A stretch of DNA of 64,000 nt from Ramlibacter cellulosilyticus (GTDB taxonomy: Bacteria; Pseudomonadota; Gammaproteobacteria; Burkholderiales; Burkholderiaceae_C), in the NCBI RefSeq assembly GCF_014297465.1, contig NZ_JACORT010000002.1:434001-498000 (forward strand), given 5' to 3'. This document shows positions 47,935-56,399 of this stretch, one piece after another. Below the pieces are notes generated by a model, which was not told the origin of the DNA, made no database searches, and saw only the letters and a list, made by a program, of their open reading frames with translations. Position 1 is the first letter of the stretch, and each line of letters starts with the position of its first letter. A program made the translations under genes and the position numbers.

Positions 47935-48924
47935 ATGCAAACCAACCTGCTGAAACCCAAGTCCATCAACGTGGAACAGCTTGGCACGAACCGCGCCAAG
48001 GTGACCCTGGAGCCTTTCGAGCGCGGCTACGGCCACACGCTCGGCAACGCGCTGCGCCGGGTCCTGCTCTCGTCGATGGTCGGGTATGCGGCGACCGAGG
48101 TGACCATCGCCGGCGTCCTGCACGAGTACTCGTCGATCGACGGGGTGCAGGAAGACGTGGTGGGCATCCTGCTGAACCTCAAGGGCGTGGTGTTCAAGCT
48201 CCACAACCGCGACGAGGTGACGCTCTCCCTGCGCAAGGACGGCGAAGGCGTCGTCACGGCCGCCGACATCCAGACCCCGCATGACGTCGAGATCATCAAT
48301 CCCGACCACGTGATCGCCACGCTGTCGCAAGGCGGCAAGATCGACATGCAGATCAAGGTGGAGAAGGGCCGCGGCTACGTGCCGGGCAACGTGCGCCGCT
48401 ACGGCGACGAGCCCACCAAGTCCATCGGCCGCATCGTGCTGGATGCATCGTTCTCCCCGGTCAAGCGCGTGAGCTACACCGTCGAGAGCGCCCGCGTGGA
48501 GCAGCGCACCGACCTGGACAAGCTGGTGATGGAGATCGAGACCAACGGCGCGATCACCGCCGAGGACGCCGTGCGCGCCTCCGCGAAGATCCTCGTCGAA
48601 CAGCTCGCCGTCTTCGCCCAGCTGGAAGGCTCGGAACTCGCCGCGTTCGACGCGCCGGTGCAGCGCAGCTCGCAGCAGTTCGACCCGATCCTGCTGCGCC
48701 CGGTCGACGAGCTCGAGCTCACGGTTCGCTCCGCGAACTGCCTGAAGGCCGAGAACATCTACTACATCGGTGACCTGATCCAGCGCACCGAGAACGAGCT
48801 GCTGAAGACCCCCAACCTGGGTCGCAAGTCGCTCAACGAGATCAAGGAAGTCCTGGCTTCCCGCGGTCTCACGCTGGGCATGAAGTTGGAATCCTGGCCG
48901 CCCGCCGGCCTGGACAAGCGTTAA
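47935..48924 (+). CDS. rpoA: RNA polymerase subunit alpha
   Basis: A 329-residue protein. The N-terminal dimerisation domain contains [21 protein letters not shown] (about residues 30-50) and the C-terminal UP-element/activator-binding domain contains [39 protein letters not shown] (about 265-305). Standard length and position between rpsD and rplQ. Confidence 0.99.
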   Translation: MQTNLLKPKSINVEQLGTNRAKVTLEPFERGYGHTLGNALRRVLLSSMVGYAATEVTIAGVLHEYSSIDGVQEDVVGILLNLKGVVFKLHNRDEVTLSLRKDGEGVVTAADIQTPHDVEIINPDHVIATLSQGGKIDMQIKVEKGRGYVPGNVRRYGDEPTKSIGRIVLDASFSPVKRVSYTVESARVEQRTDLDKLVMEIETNGAITAEDAVRASAKILVEQLAVFAQLEGSELAAFDAPVQRSSQQFDPILLRPVDELELTVRSANCLKAENIYYIGDLIQRTENELLKTPNLGRKSLNEIKEVLASRGLTLGMKLESWPPAGLDKR

Positions 48925-48988
48925 TCAATCGATGGTGACCCCGCAGTACCTGACACGGCTGCGGGCTGCATAAGGAAAGGAACACACC

Positions 48989-49387
48989 ATGCGTCACGGA
49001 CACGGCCTTCGCAAACTGAACCGCACCAGCGAGCACCGCCTCGCCATGCTGCGCAACATGATGAATTCGCTGATCGAGCACGAGGTCATCAAGACCACCG
49101 TGCCGAAGGCGAAGGAACTGCGCCGCGTGATCGAGCCGATGCTGACGCTCGGCAAGGAACCCACGCTGTCGAACAAGCGCCTGGCCTTCGACCGCCTGCG
49201 CAACCGCGACAACGTGAGCAAGCTGTTCAACGAACTCGGCCCGCGTTACCAGACGCGCCCGGGCGGCTACACCCGCATCCTGAAGATGGGTTTCCGCGTC
49301 GGCGACAACGCGCCGATGGCCCTCGTGGAACTGGTGGATCGTCCCGAGCCGACCGAAGCCGCCGGAACGCAAGGCGCCGCAGAATAA
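48989..49387 (+). CDS. rplQ: 50S ribosomal protein L17
   Basis: A 132-residue protein starting [24 protein letters not shown], with [20 protein letters not shown], typical of L17. It has AAGGAAAGGAA before the ATG. Last protein gene of the ribosomal cluster. Confidence 0.99.
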   Translation: MRHGHGLRKLNRTSEHRLAMLRNMMNSLIEHEVIKTTVPKAKELRRVIEPMLTLGKEPTLSNKRLAFDRLRNRDNVSKLFNELGPRYQTRPGGYTRILKMGFRVGDNAPMALVELVDRPEPTEAAGTQGAAE

Positions 49388-49389
49388 GC

Positions 49390-49395
49390 TACAAT
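49390..49395 (+). promoter_or_regulatory. Candidate -10 box of the initiator tRNA gene
   Basis: TACAAT begins two bases after the rplQ stop and 18 bases before the tRNA, one mismatch from TATAAT. The matching -35 area would lie within the last rplQ codons and is weak. This suggests a tRNA promoter in addition to read-through from the operon. Confidence 0.45.
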
Positions 49396-49407
49396 AGCAA
49401 TCTCTGA

Positions 49408-49484
<77 letters not shown>

Positions 49485-49489
49485 AATTG

Positions 49490-49520
49490 AAAGCCCGCTG
49501 GTTCTCCAGCGGGCTTTTTT
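49490..49520 (+). terminator. Rho-independent terminator after rplQ-tRNA-fMet
   Basis: AAAGCCCGCTGG (49490-49501), loop TTCT, then CCAGCGGGC (49506-49514) and six T. A strong GC stem with a U-tract ends the ribosomal cluster transcript 6 bases after the tRNA. Confidence 0.95.
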
Positions 49521-49626
49521 CTTTGGCGCGGCGCCATGAATCGGGCCGCCGTCCGGAATTCCCCTCGTCTCGTTCATCCTGCGCGCACCTACGATGCGCG
49601 GGCACGCCCGACCGTGCGCCCGCAAG

Positions 49627-50502
49627 ATGACGGACCTCCTCCAGCTCGTGTTCTCCGGCATGGCCACGGGGAGCATCTACGCCCTGGCCGCCCTAGGCTT
49701 CACGCTCCTGTGGCAGGCCTCGGGCACGGTGAACTTCGCCCAGGGCGAGTTCGTCATGCTGCCGGCCTTCGCGATGCTGGTGTTCGCGAAGCTCGGCCTG
49801 CCGCTGCTCGCGGCGTTCGCCGTCACCTGCGTGCTGGCCGTCGTCGTCCTCGGCTGGGGCTTCAAGCGCGGGATCGCGGACCCGCTGCTGAAGTTCGGCC
49901 TGATGCCGATCGTGGTCGCCACCATCGGCCTCGCGATCGCGATCCGCAACGGCATGCGCGCGGGCTACAGCGCGGAGGCGCATCCCTTCCCGAGCCTCTT
50001 CGCCGACAGGCTGTTCCAGTTCGCGGGCGTCACCGTGTCGCTCGCCGACGTGGGCACGCTGGTCCTCGCCCTCGCGCTCGTGCTGGGGACGCAGGCCTTC
50101 CTCGCGCGCACGATCACCGGCCGCGCGATGCAGGCGGTGGCGCAGAACACCGAGAGCGCCACGGTGCTGGGCATCGACGTCCCCCGCATGGTCTTCTACA
50201 CGTTCGCGATCAACGCGGTGCTCGCCTGCGCCGCGGCCTTGCTCGTCACGCCGACCTACCTGGCCAAGTTCGACATGGGCGAGTCCCTGGGTACCAAGGC
50301 CTTCTTCGCCGCGATCATCGGCGGCTTCAACAACAGCCGCGGCGCGCTGCTCGGCGGGCTGATCGTGGGCGTCTGCGAGAACCTCGCGGCGGCCTACATC
50401 TCGCCCGCGTACAAGGACGCGGTGGCGCTCGTGATCTTCATGGCCGTGATCCTCTTCAAGCCGCAAGGCCTGCTGGGCAAGAAGGTGGAACGCAAGGTAT
50501 GA
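49627..50502 (+). CDS. livH: Branched-chain amino acid-type ABC transporter permease (LivH family)
   Basis: A 291-residue permease with about eight membrane segments. It has GMATGSIYALAALGFTLLW and SGTVNFAQGEFVML at the N-terminus and the EAA-like loop AQNTESATVLGIDV near residue 180. Start ATG 49627 is preferred to an upstream in-frame ATG (49594) that adds an Arg-rich stretch. First gene of livH-livM-livG-livF. The cargo is uncertain; linked genes suggest an aromatic or alicyclic acid rather than leucine. Confidence 0.92.
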   Translation: MTDLLQLVFSGMATGSIYALAALGFTLLWQASGTVNFAQGEFVMLPAFAMLVFAKLGLPLLAAFAVTCVLAVVVLGWGFKRGIADPLLKFGLMPIVVATIGLAIAIRNGMRAGYSAEAHPFPSLFADRLFQFAGVTVSLADVGTLVLALALVLGTQAFLARTITGRAMQAVAQNTESATVLGIDVPRMVFYTFAINAVLACAAALLVTPTYLAKFDMGESLGTKAFFAAIIGGFNNSRGALLGGLIVGVCENLAAAYISPAYKDAVALVIFMAVILFKPQGLLGKKVERKV

Positions 50503-51485
50503 GCCGCATCTCCCTGGCGATCGGCGCGCTGGTGATGCTCGTGCTGCTGGCCGTGCCGCCCTTCCTCAAGAACTACGGCATCTACCTGTTCTCCTACTGG
50601 CTGGTGTTCGTGATCGCCACCATGGGCCTGAACCTCACGATCGGCTACGCGGGCCAGAAGTCGCTGGGGCACGCCGCCTTCTTCGGCCTGGGGGCGTACA
50701 CGGTCGCCATCCTCATGAAGGCGGGGTTCAGCTTCTGGCTCGGCCTGCCGATGGCGATGCTGGGATGCTTCGCGATCGGGCTGGCGATCGGCTTTCCCGC
50801 GCTCCGCGTGCAGACGCTGTACCTCGCGTTCGCGACCCTCGGCTTCAACACGGCCGTGTGGCTGGTCCTGCGCAACGAGGAGTGGCTCACCGGCGGCACC
50901 TTCGGCATCAACGGCATCGCGCGCCCGGGCTTCCTGGGCCTGTCCCTCGACAAGCCGCTGGCCTTCTACTACTTCGTCCTGGCCGTCGCGTGCCTGCTGG
51001 CCCTGGTGCTCTGGAAGCTGCTGGCGTCGCCCTGGGGCAAGGCGTTCACCGCGCTGCGCGACAACCCGATCCGCGCAGAGAGCCTCGGCGTCGACACTCG
51101 CGCGTACACGCTGCTCGCCTTCGCCATCGGCGCGGTGTACGCGGGCGTCGCGGGCGCACTGTTCGCGCCCCTGGTGGAATTCATCGAACCAGCACCTTTC
51201 GGCGTGGGCACGTCCATCATGATGTACCTGATGGTGGTCGTGGGCGGCGCCGGCTACTTCTTCGGCCCGCTGCTCGGCGCCGCGGTGGGCGTGCTGCTGC
51301 CGGAGTGGCTGCGCTTCGCGCAGGCCTGGTACCTGTTCTTCTTCGGCCTCGCCGTCGTGGCGCTGATGCTGTGGCTGCCGGACGGACTCCTCGGCATCCC
51401 CGAGCGACTGCGCCGGCGCCGGCATGCGCGGGACGCCAACGCGCAGCGCAACGCCGCTGCCGTGCGGGCGGAGGAGCCGGCATGA
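50499..51485 (+). CDS. livM: Branched-chain amino acid-type ABC transporter permease (LivM family)
   Basis: A 328-residue permease with about ten membrane segments. Signatures are MGLNLTIGYAGQKSLGHAAFFGLGAY and the cytosolic loop TALRDNPIRAESLGVDTRAYTLLAF. A charged C-terminal tail (RRRRHARDANAQRN) follows the last helix. It overlaps livH by four bases and livG by four bases. Confidence 0.92.
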   Translation: MSRISLAIGALVMLVLLAVPPFLKNYGIYLFSYWLVFVIATMGLNLTIGYAGQKSLGHAAFFGLGAYTVAILMKAGFSFWLGLPMAMLGCFAIGLAIGFPALRVQTLYLAFATLGFNTAVWLVLRNEEWLTGGTFGINGIARPGFLGLSLDKPLAFYYFVLAVACLLALVLWKLLASPWGKAFTALRDNPIRAESLGVDTRAYTLLAFAIGAVYAGVAGALFAPLVEFIEPAPFGVGTSIMMYLMVVVGGAGYFFGPLLGAAVGVLLPEWLRFAQAWYLFFFGLAVVALMLWLPDGLLGIPERLRRRRHARDANAQRNAAAVRAEEPA

Positions 51486-52225
51486 GCCCGCTGCTCCAGG
51501 TCACGGGCATCTCCAAGTCCTACGGCGCGATCCAGGCCGTCGACGGCGTGAGCTTCGAGGTGATGCCGGGCGAGATCTTCGGCGTGATCGGCCCCAACGG
51601 GTCCGGCAAGACCACCATGTTCAACAGCGTGCTGGGCCAGATCGCGCCGGAGCAGGGCCGCATCGCCCTGAAGGGCCGGGACATCACCGGCCTCTCGCCC
51701 GTGGAACTGAACCGCCGCGGCGTGGGCCGCACCTTCCAGACGCTGCAGGTGTTCGGGAAGATGAGCGTGCGCGACAACCTGCTGGTCGCCGCGCAGGAGC
51801 ATCGCGGCACCCTCTTGTCCCGGATGTTCGCGCCCGGCGATTCCGGGCTGGGCGCCAAGGCCGACGCGCTGATCGCCCAGTTCCGCATCGGCGACGTCGC
51901 GCATCGCAAGGCCGGCGAACTGAGCTACGGGCAGCAGAAGCTGGTCGACATCGCGATGGCCTTCATGAGCGACCCCGACCTCGTGCTGCTGGACGAACCC
52001 TGCGCCGGCGTGAACCCCGCGCTGGTGGGCGGCATCTCCACGCTGCTGAAGGAGCTCAATCGCACGCGGCGCGCGAGCTTCGTCGTGATCGAGCACAACA
52101 TGGACTTCGTGATGGACCTGTGCCACCGCATCCTCGTGATGGTGGAAGGCCGCGTGATGGCGCTGGGCACCCCCGGCGAGATCCGGGCGAACAAGCAGGT
52201 GCTGGACGCCTACCTGGGCAACTGA
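51482..52225 (+). CDS. livG: ABC transporter ATP-binding protein (LivG family)
   Basis: A 247-residue ATPase. Walker A is GPNGSGKTT (about 38-46), the signature is LSYGQQK instead of LSGGQ, and Walker B is LVLLDEPCAG. The GVGRTFQTLQVFGKM region is typical of LivG. It pairs with LivF to power the permease. Confidence 0.94.
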   Translation: MSPLLQVTGISKSYGAIQAVDGVSFEVMPGEIFGVIGPNGSGKTTMFNSVLGQIAPEQGRIALKGRDITGLSPVELNRRGVGRTFQTLQVFGKMSVRDNLLVAAQEHRGTLLSRMFAPGDSGLGAKADALIAQFRIGDVAHRKAGELSYGQQKLVDIAMAFMSDPDLVLLDEPCAGVNPALVGGISTLLKELNRTRRASFVVIEHNMDFVMDLCHRILVMVEGRVMALGTPGEIRANKQVLDAYLGN

Positions 52226-52227
52226 GC

Positions 52228-52974
52228 ATGGACGCCGCCATCACCTTCGAGGGCGTGACCGCCGGCTACGGCGAGCTCATGATCCTCGACCGCCTCGACC
52301 TGCGGGCCGCGCGCGGCAGGATCACCCTGCTGATCGGGCCGAACGGCGCCGGCAAGAGCACGGTGCTGAAGACGCTGTTCGGCTTGCTGAAGCTGCGCCA
52401 GGGTCGCATCCGCCTGTTCGGCGAAGACATCACCGGCGCGAAGCCGCGCGAGCTGCTCACGCAGCACGGCGTCGCCTTCGTTCCGCAGGGACGCAACCTC
52501 TTCGGCCAGCTCTCCGTGTACGAGAACCTGGAGTTGGGCGGCATCACGCTGGGCACGCAGGAGACGCGGGCGCGCATCCCGGAGGTGCTCGCGCTGTTCC
52601 CCCGCGTGCGGGAGCGCCTGCACAGCGCCGCCTCCTCCCTCTCGGGGGGAGAACAGAAGCAGCTGGAGGTCGGACGCGCGCTGCTGCTGCGGCCGAAGGT
52701 GCTGCTGATCGACGAGCCCTCCATCGGCCTGTCGCCCCTGGTGGTGCAGGACGTGTTCCGGCTGCTGCGCCGCCTCGCCGACGAGCAGGGCGTCACCGTC
52801 CTGATGGTGGAGCAGAACGTGAAGAGCGCGCTGAAGATGGCCGACGACGCCATCGCGCTGGAGGCGGGACGCCTCGTGCTGCACAAGCCGGCCCCGCAGC
52901 TGCTCGCCGACCCCGACATCGAACGCCTCTTCCTGGGCGGCGGCCACGTCCCCGCCAGCCTGGCCACGCCATGA
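52228..52974 (+). CDS. livF: ABC transporter ATP-binding protein (LivF family)
   Basis: A 248-residue ATPase. Walker A is GPNGAGKST, the signature is LSGGEQKQLE and Walker B is VLLIDEPSIGL, with the LivF-type VAFVPQGRNLFGQLSV. It starts two bases after livG. The downstream AroE-like gene begins 14 bases after its stop. Confidence 0.94.
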   Translation: MDAAITFEGVTAGYGELMILDRLDLRAARGRITLLIGPNGAGKSTVLKTLFGLLKLRQGRIRLFGEDITGAKPRELLTQHGVAFVPQGRNLFGQLSVYENLELGGITLGTQETRARIPEVLALFPRVRERLHSAASSLSGGEQKQLEVGRALLLRPKVLLIDEPSIGLSPLVVQDVFRLLRRLADEQGVTVLMVEQNVKSALKMADDAIALEAGRLVLHKPAPQLLADPDIERLFLGGGHVPASLATP

Positions 52975-52977
52975 ACC

Positions 52978-52983
52978 AAGGAG
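52978..52983 (+). promoter_or_regulatory. Ribosome-binding site that fixes the AroE-paralog start
   Basis: AAGGAG lies five bases before the ATG at 52989. The upstream in-frame ATG at 52971 overlaps livF and lacks such a site, so 52989 is the likely start. Confidence 0.75.
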
Positions 52984-52988
52984 CTGCC

Positions 52989-53837
52989 ATGCGCATCACC
53001 GGGACCACCCGGGTCTTCTACATCCTCGGCGATCCCGTCGCGCAAGTGCGCGCGCCGGAGGTCTACAACCGGCTCTTCGAGGAGCATGGCATCGACGCGG
53101 TGGTCGTGCCGCTGAAGCTGCCCGCCCGCGCGCTGCAGGGCTTCCTTCAGCACGGCATGGCGGCGGAGAACATCGGCGGCTTCTGGGCGACCATCCCGCA
53201 CAAGCCGGCGCTGGCGCAGTACCTGAATCCCGCCGACCCGGTCGCGCGGGTCGCGGGCGCCGTGAACGCGGTGCGCCGGCTGCCGGACGGCAAGCTCGAG
53301 GCCGCCCTCTTCGACGGCATCGGTTTCGTGAAAGGCCTGGACCACTTCGGGATCGCGGTCGACGGCAAGCGCGTGCTGGTCGTGGGTGCAGGCGGCGGCG
53401 GGCAGGCCGTCGCGGCGGCCATCGCCCAGCGCCGCCCTGCCGTCCTGGCCATCCACAACCGCACGCGGGAACGCGGGCAGGCCCTCGTGGACCGCCTGCG
53501 GCCCATCGGCCCCGCGGCGCTCGCCGACGGCAACGACCCGGCCGGCTACGACCTCGTCGTCAACTGCACCTCGCAAGGGCTGAAGCCCGACGACGCGCTG
53601 CCTTTCGACCCGCAGCGGGTGGACGCCGGCGCCGCCGTCGTCGACATCATCATGAGCCGCGAGCCCACGCCGCTGCTGCGCGCTTGCCGCGCGCGGGGCC
53701 TGCGCGCCGAAGCCGGCTTCGAGATGCTCGTGCAGCAGGTGCCCGAGTACCTGCGTTTCTTCGGCTACGACGCGCTCGCGGAAAAACTGCAGACCGACCT
53801 CGGCCCCGTGCGTGCCGTGCTGGTTCCCAGGACCTGA
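52989..53837 (+). CDS. Shikimate dehydrogenase-family protein with altered substrate pocket
   Basis: A 282-residue AroE-like protein. The catalytic Lys is in ATIPHK (Lys72) and the catalytic Asp in ALFDGIGF (Asp109). The NAD(P) loop is GAGGGGQA, followed by HNRTRERG, and the NRT pattern predicts NADP preference. Two features depart from true AroE: the shikimate-binding SxS motif is replaced by QVRAP, and the usual NTDG is LFDG. It is therefore likely to act on a shikimate-like compound rather than in biosynthesis. It sits inside the Liv transporter set, between livF and livK. Confidence 0.85.
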   Translation: MRITGTTRVFYILGDPVAQVRAPEVYNRLFEEHGIDAVVVPLKLPARALQGFLQHGMAAENIGGFWATIPHKPALAQYLNPADPVARVAGAVNAVRRLPDGKLEAALFDGIGFVKGLDHFGIAVDGKRVLVVGAGGGGQAVAAAIAQRRPAVLAIHNRTRERGQALVDRLRPIGPAALADGNDPAGYDLVVNCTSQGLKPDDALPFDPQRVDAGAAVVDIIMSREPTPLLRACRARGLRAEAGFEMLVQQVPEYLRFFGYDALAEKLQTDLGPVRAVLVPRT

Positions 53838-53864
53838 TTCCCGCCCACCAACAGGAGACAAGCC

Positions 53865-55007
53865 ATGACCCATCCCACCCGCTGGATCGCCGCTGCCGCG
53901 GTGGCCGTGCTGCTGCAGGTTCCCGCCTGGGCGCAGGCCATCAAGATCGCGAACATCGTCGAACTCTCCGGCGCCGGCGCCACCTCGGGCACCAACTTCC
54001 GCGACGGCGTGCTGCTGGCCGCGAAGGAGATCAATGCCGCCGGGGGCATCCTGGGGCACAGGATCGAGACCACCACCGCCGACACGCAGAGCAACCCGGG
54101 CGTGGCGAAGGGCCTCGCGCAGAAGGCGGTGGACGACAACGTCTTCGCCGTCTTCGGCCCCGTGTTCTCCGGTTCCATCATGGTCAGCATGGCCGAGACG
54201 AAGCGCGCGGAGATCCCCAACTTCACCGGCGGCGAGGCGGCAGGCATCACCAAGCAGGGCAACCCCTACATCTTCCGCACCAGCTTCACGCAGGAAACGG
54301 CGATGCCCAAGATCGCCCGCTACATGGCGGGCCCGCTCAAGGCGAAGACCCTCGCCCTGATCTACGTGAACAACGACTACGGCAAGGGCGGGCGCGAGTC
54401 GCTGATGAAGGCGATCGAGCCGCTGGGCATGAAGGTCGTGGCGGACATCTCCACCGACCAGAACCAGGTGGACTTCTCCGCCGCGGTGCTGAAGGCCAAG
54501 CAGAGCAATGCCGACGTCGTCTTCGTGTACACGAACGAGGAAGAGTCCGCCCGCGCCCTGCGCGAACTGCGCAAGCAGGGCGTGACGAAGCCCATCGTCG
54601 GCGAGACGACGCTCGTGGGCCAGAAGGTCATCGAGCTTGCGGGAGAGGCGGGCAACGGCGCGGTGGCGCACGTGGGCCTCACGGTCGATGCCCCGGTGCC
54701 GGCGATGCGCGCGTTCCGCGCGAAGTTCGAGAAGGAGTACCGCTACATCCCGGACCACAACGGCATCAAGGGCTACACCGGCGTGTACCTGCTGAAGGCC
54801 GCCATCGAGAAAGCGGGCAAGCCCGATCGCAAGGCGGTGGTGCAGGCCCTGCACGGGCTGAAGGTCTCCGCCGCGAAGGAGCCGGGCGTGATCCTCGACG
54901 TGGCCGTGGACAACAACGGCGACCTGGACCGCGAGAGCTTCCTCGTCGAGGTGCGCAACGGCAAGCAGGAGATCCGGGAAGTCCTGCCGGCGCTGTCGAA
55001 GAAGTGA
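53865..55007 (+). CDS. livK: Liv-type ABC transporter substrate-binding protein
   Basis: A 380-residue periplasmic receptor with a signal peptide (about 1-24, ending AWA). The mature part begins IKIANIVELSGAGATSGTNFRDGVLLA, with YVNNDYGKGG near residue 168 and YIPDHNGIKGYTGVYLL near 295, in the LivJ/LivK periplasmic-binding fold (Peripla_BP_6). Members of this group in soil bacteria often bind aromatic acids. Its place after an AroE-like gene and before a LigI-like hydrolase supports that. Confidence 0.93.
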   Translation: MTHPTRWIAAAAVAVLLQVPAWAQAIKIANIVELSGAGATSGTNFRDGVLLAAKEINAAGGILGHRIETTTADTQSNPGVAKGLAQKAVDDNVFAVFGPVFSGSIMVSMAETKRAEIPNFTGGEAAGITKQGNPYIFRTSFTQETAMPKIARYMAGPLKAKTLALIYVNNDYGKGGRESLMKAIEPLGMKVVADISTDQNQVDFSAAVLKAKQSNADVVFVYTNEEESARALRELRKQGVTKPIVGETTLVGQKVIELAGEAGNGAVAHVGLTVDAPVPAMRAFRAKFEKEYRYIPDHNGIKGYTGVYLLKAAIEKAGKPDRKAVVQALHGLKVSAAKEPGVILDVAVDNNGDLDRESFLVEVRNGKQEIREVLPALSKK

Positions 55008-55008
55008 C

Positions 55009-55839
55009 GTGAGCCTGTTCGCGGAACCCAAGGTCGATGCGCATTGCCATGTGCTCGACCCGGCGCGCTTCCCGTACGCGCCGGACGTCGCATACCGCCC
55101 CGCGGGGCAGGAGGTCGCGCCGCTGGAGCAGTACGAACAGGTGATGGCGGCCTACGGGATCCGCCACGCGCTGTTCGTGGGACCCAACTCCGGGTACGGA
55201 CTCGACAACGGGTGCATGCTCGACGCGCTTGCGCGCGGCGCCGGCCGCTTCAGGGGCGTGGCCGTCGTGCGCAACGACATCGCGCGCGAGGAGCTGCAGC
55301 GGCTGAAGCAGGCGGGCGTCGTCGGCGTCGCGTTCAACGCGACGGTCCTGGGCGTGGACCACTACCTGGCGGCGGGCGAGCTGCTGCGCCTCGTGGCGGA
55401 CCTGGACCTCTTCGTTTCCCTGCAGGTGGAGCACGACCAGCTGCTGGCGCTGCGGCCCTTGCTGGAGCGCAGTGGCGCCAGGATCGTGTTCGACCATTGC
55501 GGCCGACCGCGTGCGGGCGGAGGAGTCGGGCAACCCGGCTTCCAGGCGCTCCTGGGCATGGCGAAGAACGGCCGCACGGCCGTGAAGCTCTCGGGCTACC
55601 AGAAGTTCTCGCTGCAAGCGCCGCCGTACGAGGACGCGCGGCCCTTCGTGCAGGCGCTGCTGGACGCCTACACGCCGGATGCCTGCATGTGGGCCTCGGA
55701 CTGGCCCTTCCTGAAGTCGCCCGTGCGGCTGGACGTGGGGCCGCTGCTGCTGCAGCTGGAGCGCTTCGTGCCCGACGCCGCCGACCGGCGGCGCATCTGG
55801 TGGGACACGCCGCGGCGGTGGCTGGGGCTGGGCGCCTGA
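55009..55839 (+). CDS. Amidohydrolase, 2-pyrone-4,6-dicarboxylate hydrolase-like (LigI family)
   Basis: A 276-residue TIM-barrel amidohydrolase with a GTG start one base after the livK stop codon. The HxH metal motif is DAHCHVLDPARFPY (about residues 10-23), a middle His is in IVFDHCGRP, and the catalytic Asp is in WASDWPFLK near 226. This matches the LigI/PDC-hydrolase branch, which opens lactones made during protocatechuate 4,5-cleavage or related pathways. Exact substrate is inferred. It is the last gene of the Liv unit. Confidence 0.87.
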   Translation: MSLFAEPKVDAHCHVLDPARFPYAPDVAYRPAGQEVAPLEQYEQVMAAYGIRHALFVGPNSGYGLDNGCMLDALARGAGRFRGVAVVRNDIAREELQRLKQAGVVGVAFNATVLGVDHYLAAGELLRLVADLDLFVSLQVEHDQLLALRPLLERSGARIVFDHCGRPRAGGGVGQPGFQALLGMAKNGRTAVKLSGYQKFSLQAPPYEDARPFVQALLDAYTPDACMWASDWPFLKSPVRLDVGPLLLQLERFVPDAADRRRIWWDTPRRWLGLGA

Positions 55840-55847
55840 AGGCGCCC
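55830..55847. terminator. Possible hairpin terminator at the end of the Liv unit
   Basis: GGGCGCC (55830-55836), loop TGAA, GGCGCCC (55841-55847). The loop contains the stop of the amidohydrolase gene. The stem is strong but lacks a U-tract, so termination efficiency is uncertain; it also lies just beyond the end of the convergent small gene. Confidence 0.4.
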
Positions 55848-55854
55848 GGGAGAC

Positions 55855-56178
55855 CTACTGCTTTGCTTCGCCGCCGGCGGAGCCCGTCTTGGCGGCCGCG
55901 GCGCCTTCTGTCTTGCGCTTGGACTTCGCGGCGGACTTCTCCGCAGCCGTAGCGGTCTTGCCTTCCTTCACCGTGTTGTCGGAAGTCGTCGAGCCCTTGC
56001 CCTGCGCGATCTCCTTGCTGGTAGCGCGGCGCTTCGCCTTCGCGGATTCCTTTTCGGCCTTGGTCGCCGACTTGGCGGGCGCGGCGCGGCTCTCGCCCGC
56101 GGTGTCCGATTGGGCGTAGACACCGGACGCGAGCAGGGCAAGGCTGGCGGCGGCGGTGGTCAGGATGATCTTGATCAT
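55855..56178 (-). CDS. Small exported Lys/Ala-rich protein, function unknown
   Basis: A 107-residue protein. Residues 1-22 form a clear signal peptide (IKIILTTAAASLALLASGVYAQ). The mature part is low-complexity, rich in Lys, Ala, Ser, Thr and Glu with repeated AEKxSAKxKRR-type blocks (SATKAEKESAKAKRRATSKE; TATAAEKSAAKSKRKTEG). No Cys or catalytic motif is seen. It is probably an unstructured, highly charged periplasmic or secreted protein. The ATG at 56178 starts the signal; longer in-frame sequence upstream is not supported. Confidence 0.72.
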   Translation of the reverse strand: MIKIILTTAAASLALLASGVYAQSDTAGESRAAPAKSATKAEKESAKAKRRATSKEIAQGKGSTTSDNTVKEGKTATAAEKSAAKSKRKTEGAAAAKTGSAGGEAKQ

Positions 56179-56399
56179 GGTCGTTCTCTCCGTAGAAGGG
56201 GCGCGTGGGACCTGGACGGCCGGGTCCAGGAGACGAATCGTCGCGTTACGTCCTGTCCGGTTCAATGGGGGAAAGGGGAAGCAGCGAAGCGCCCCCCATG
56301 CGCCGTTCCCTGTCAACGCGCGAGCGGGTGGCGCGTTGCGTCCGGCGCAGGAAGACGGCGAACCCGGCACACTGGAGGCTTCCCAACCCTGGATCCCGC

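Noticed and set aside
52971-52988. ATG at 52971 as start of the AroE-like gene
   Set aside because: It overlaps the livF stop and has no good ribosome-binding site, while AAGGAG is ideally spaced before 52989.
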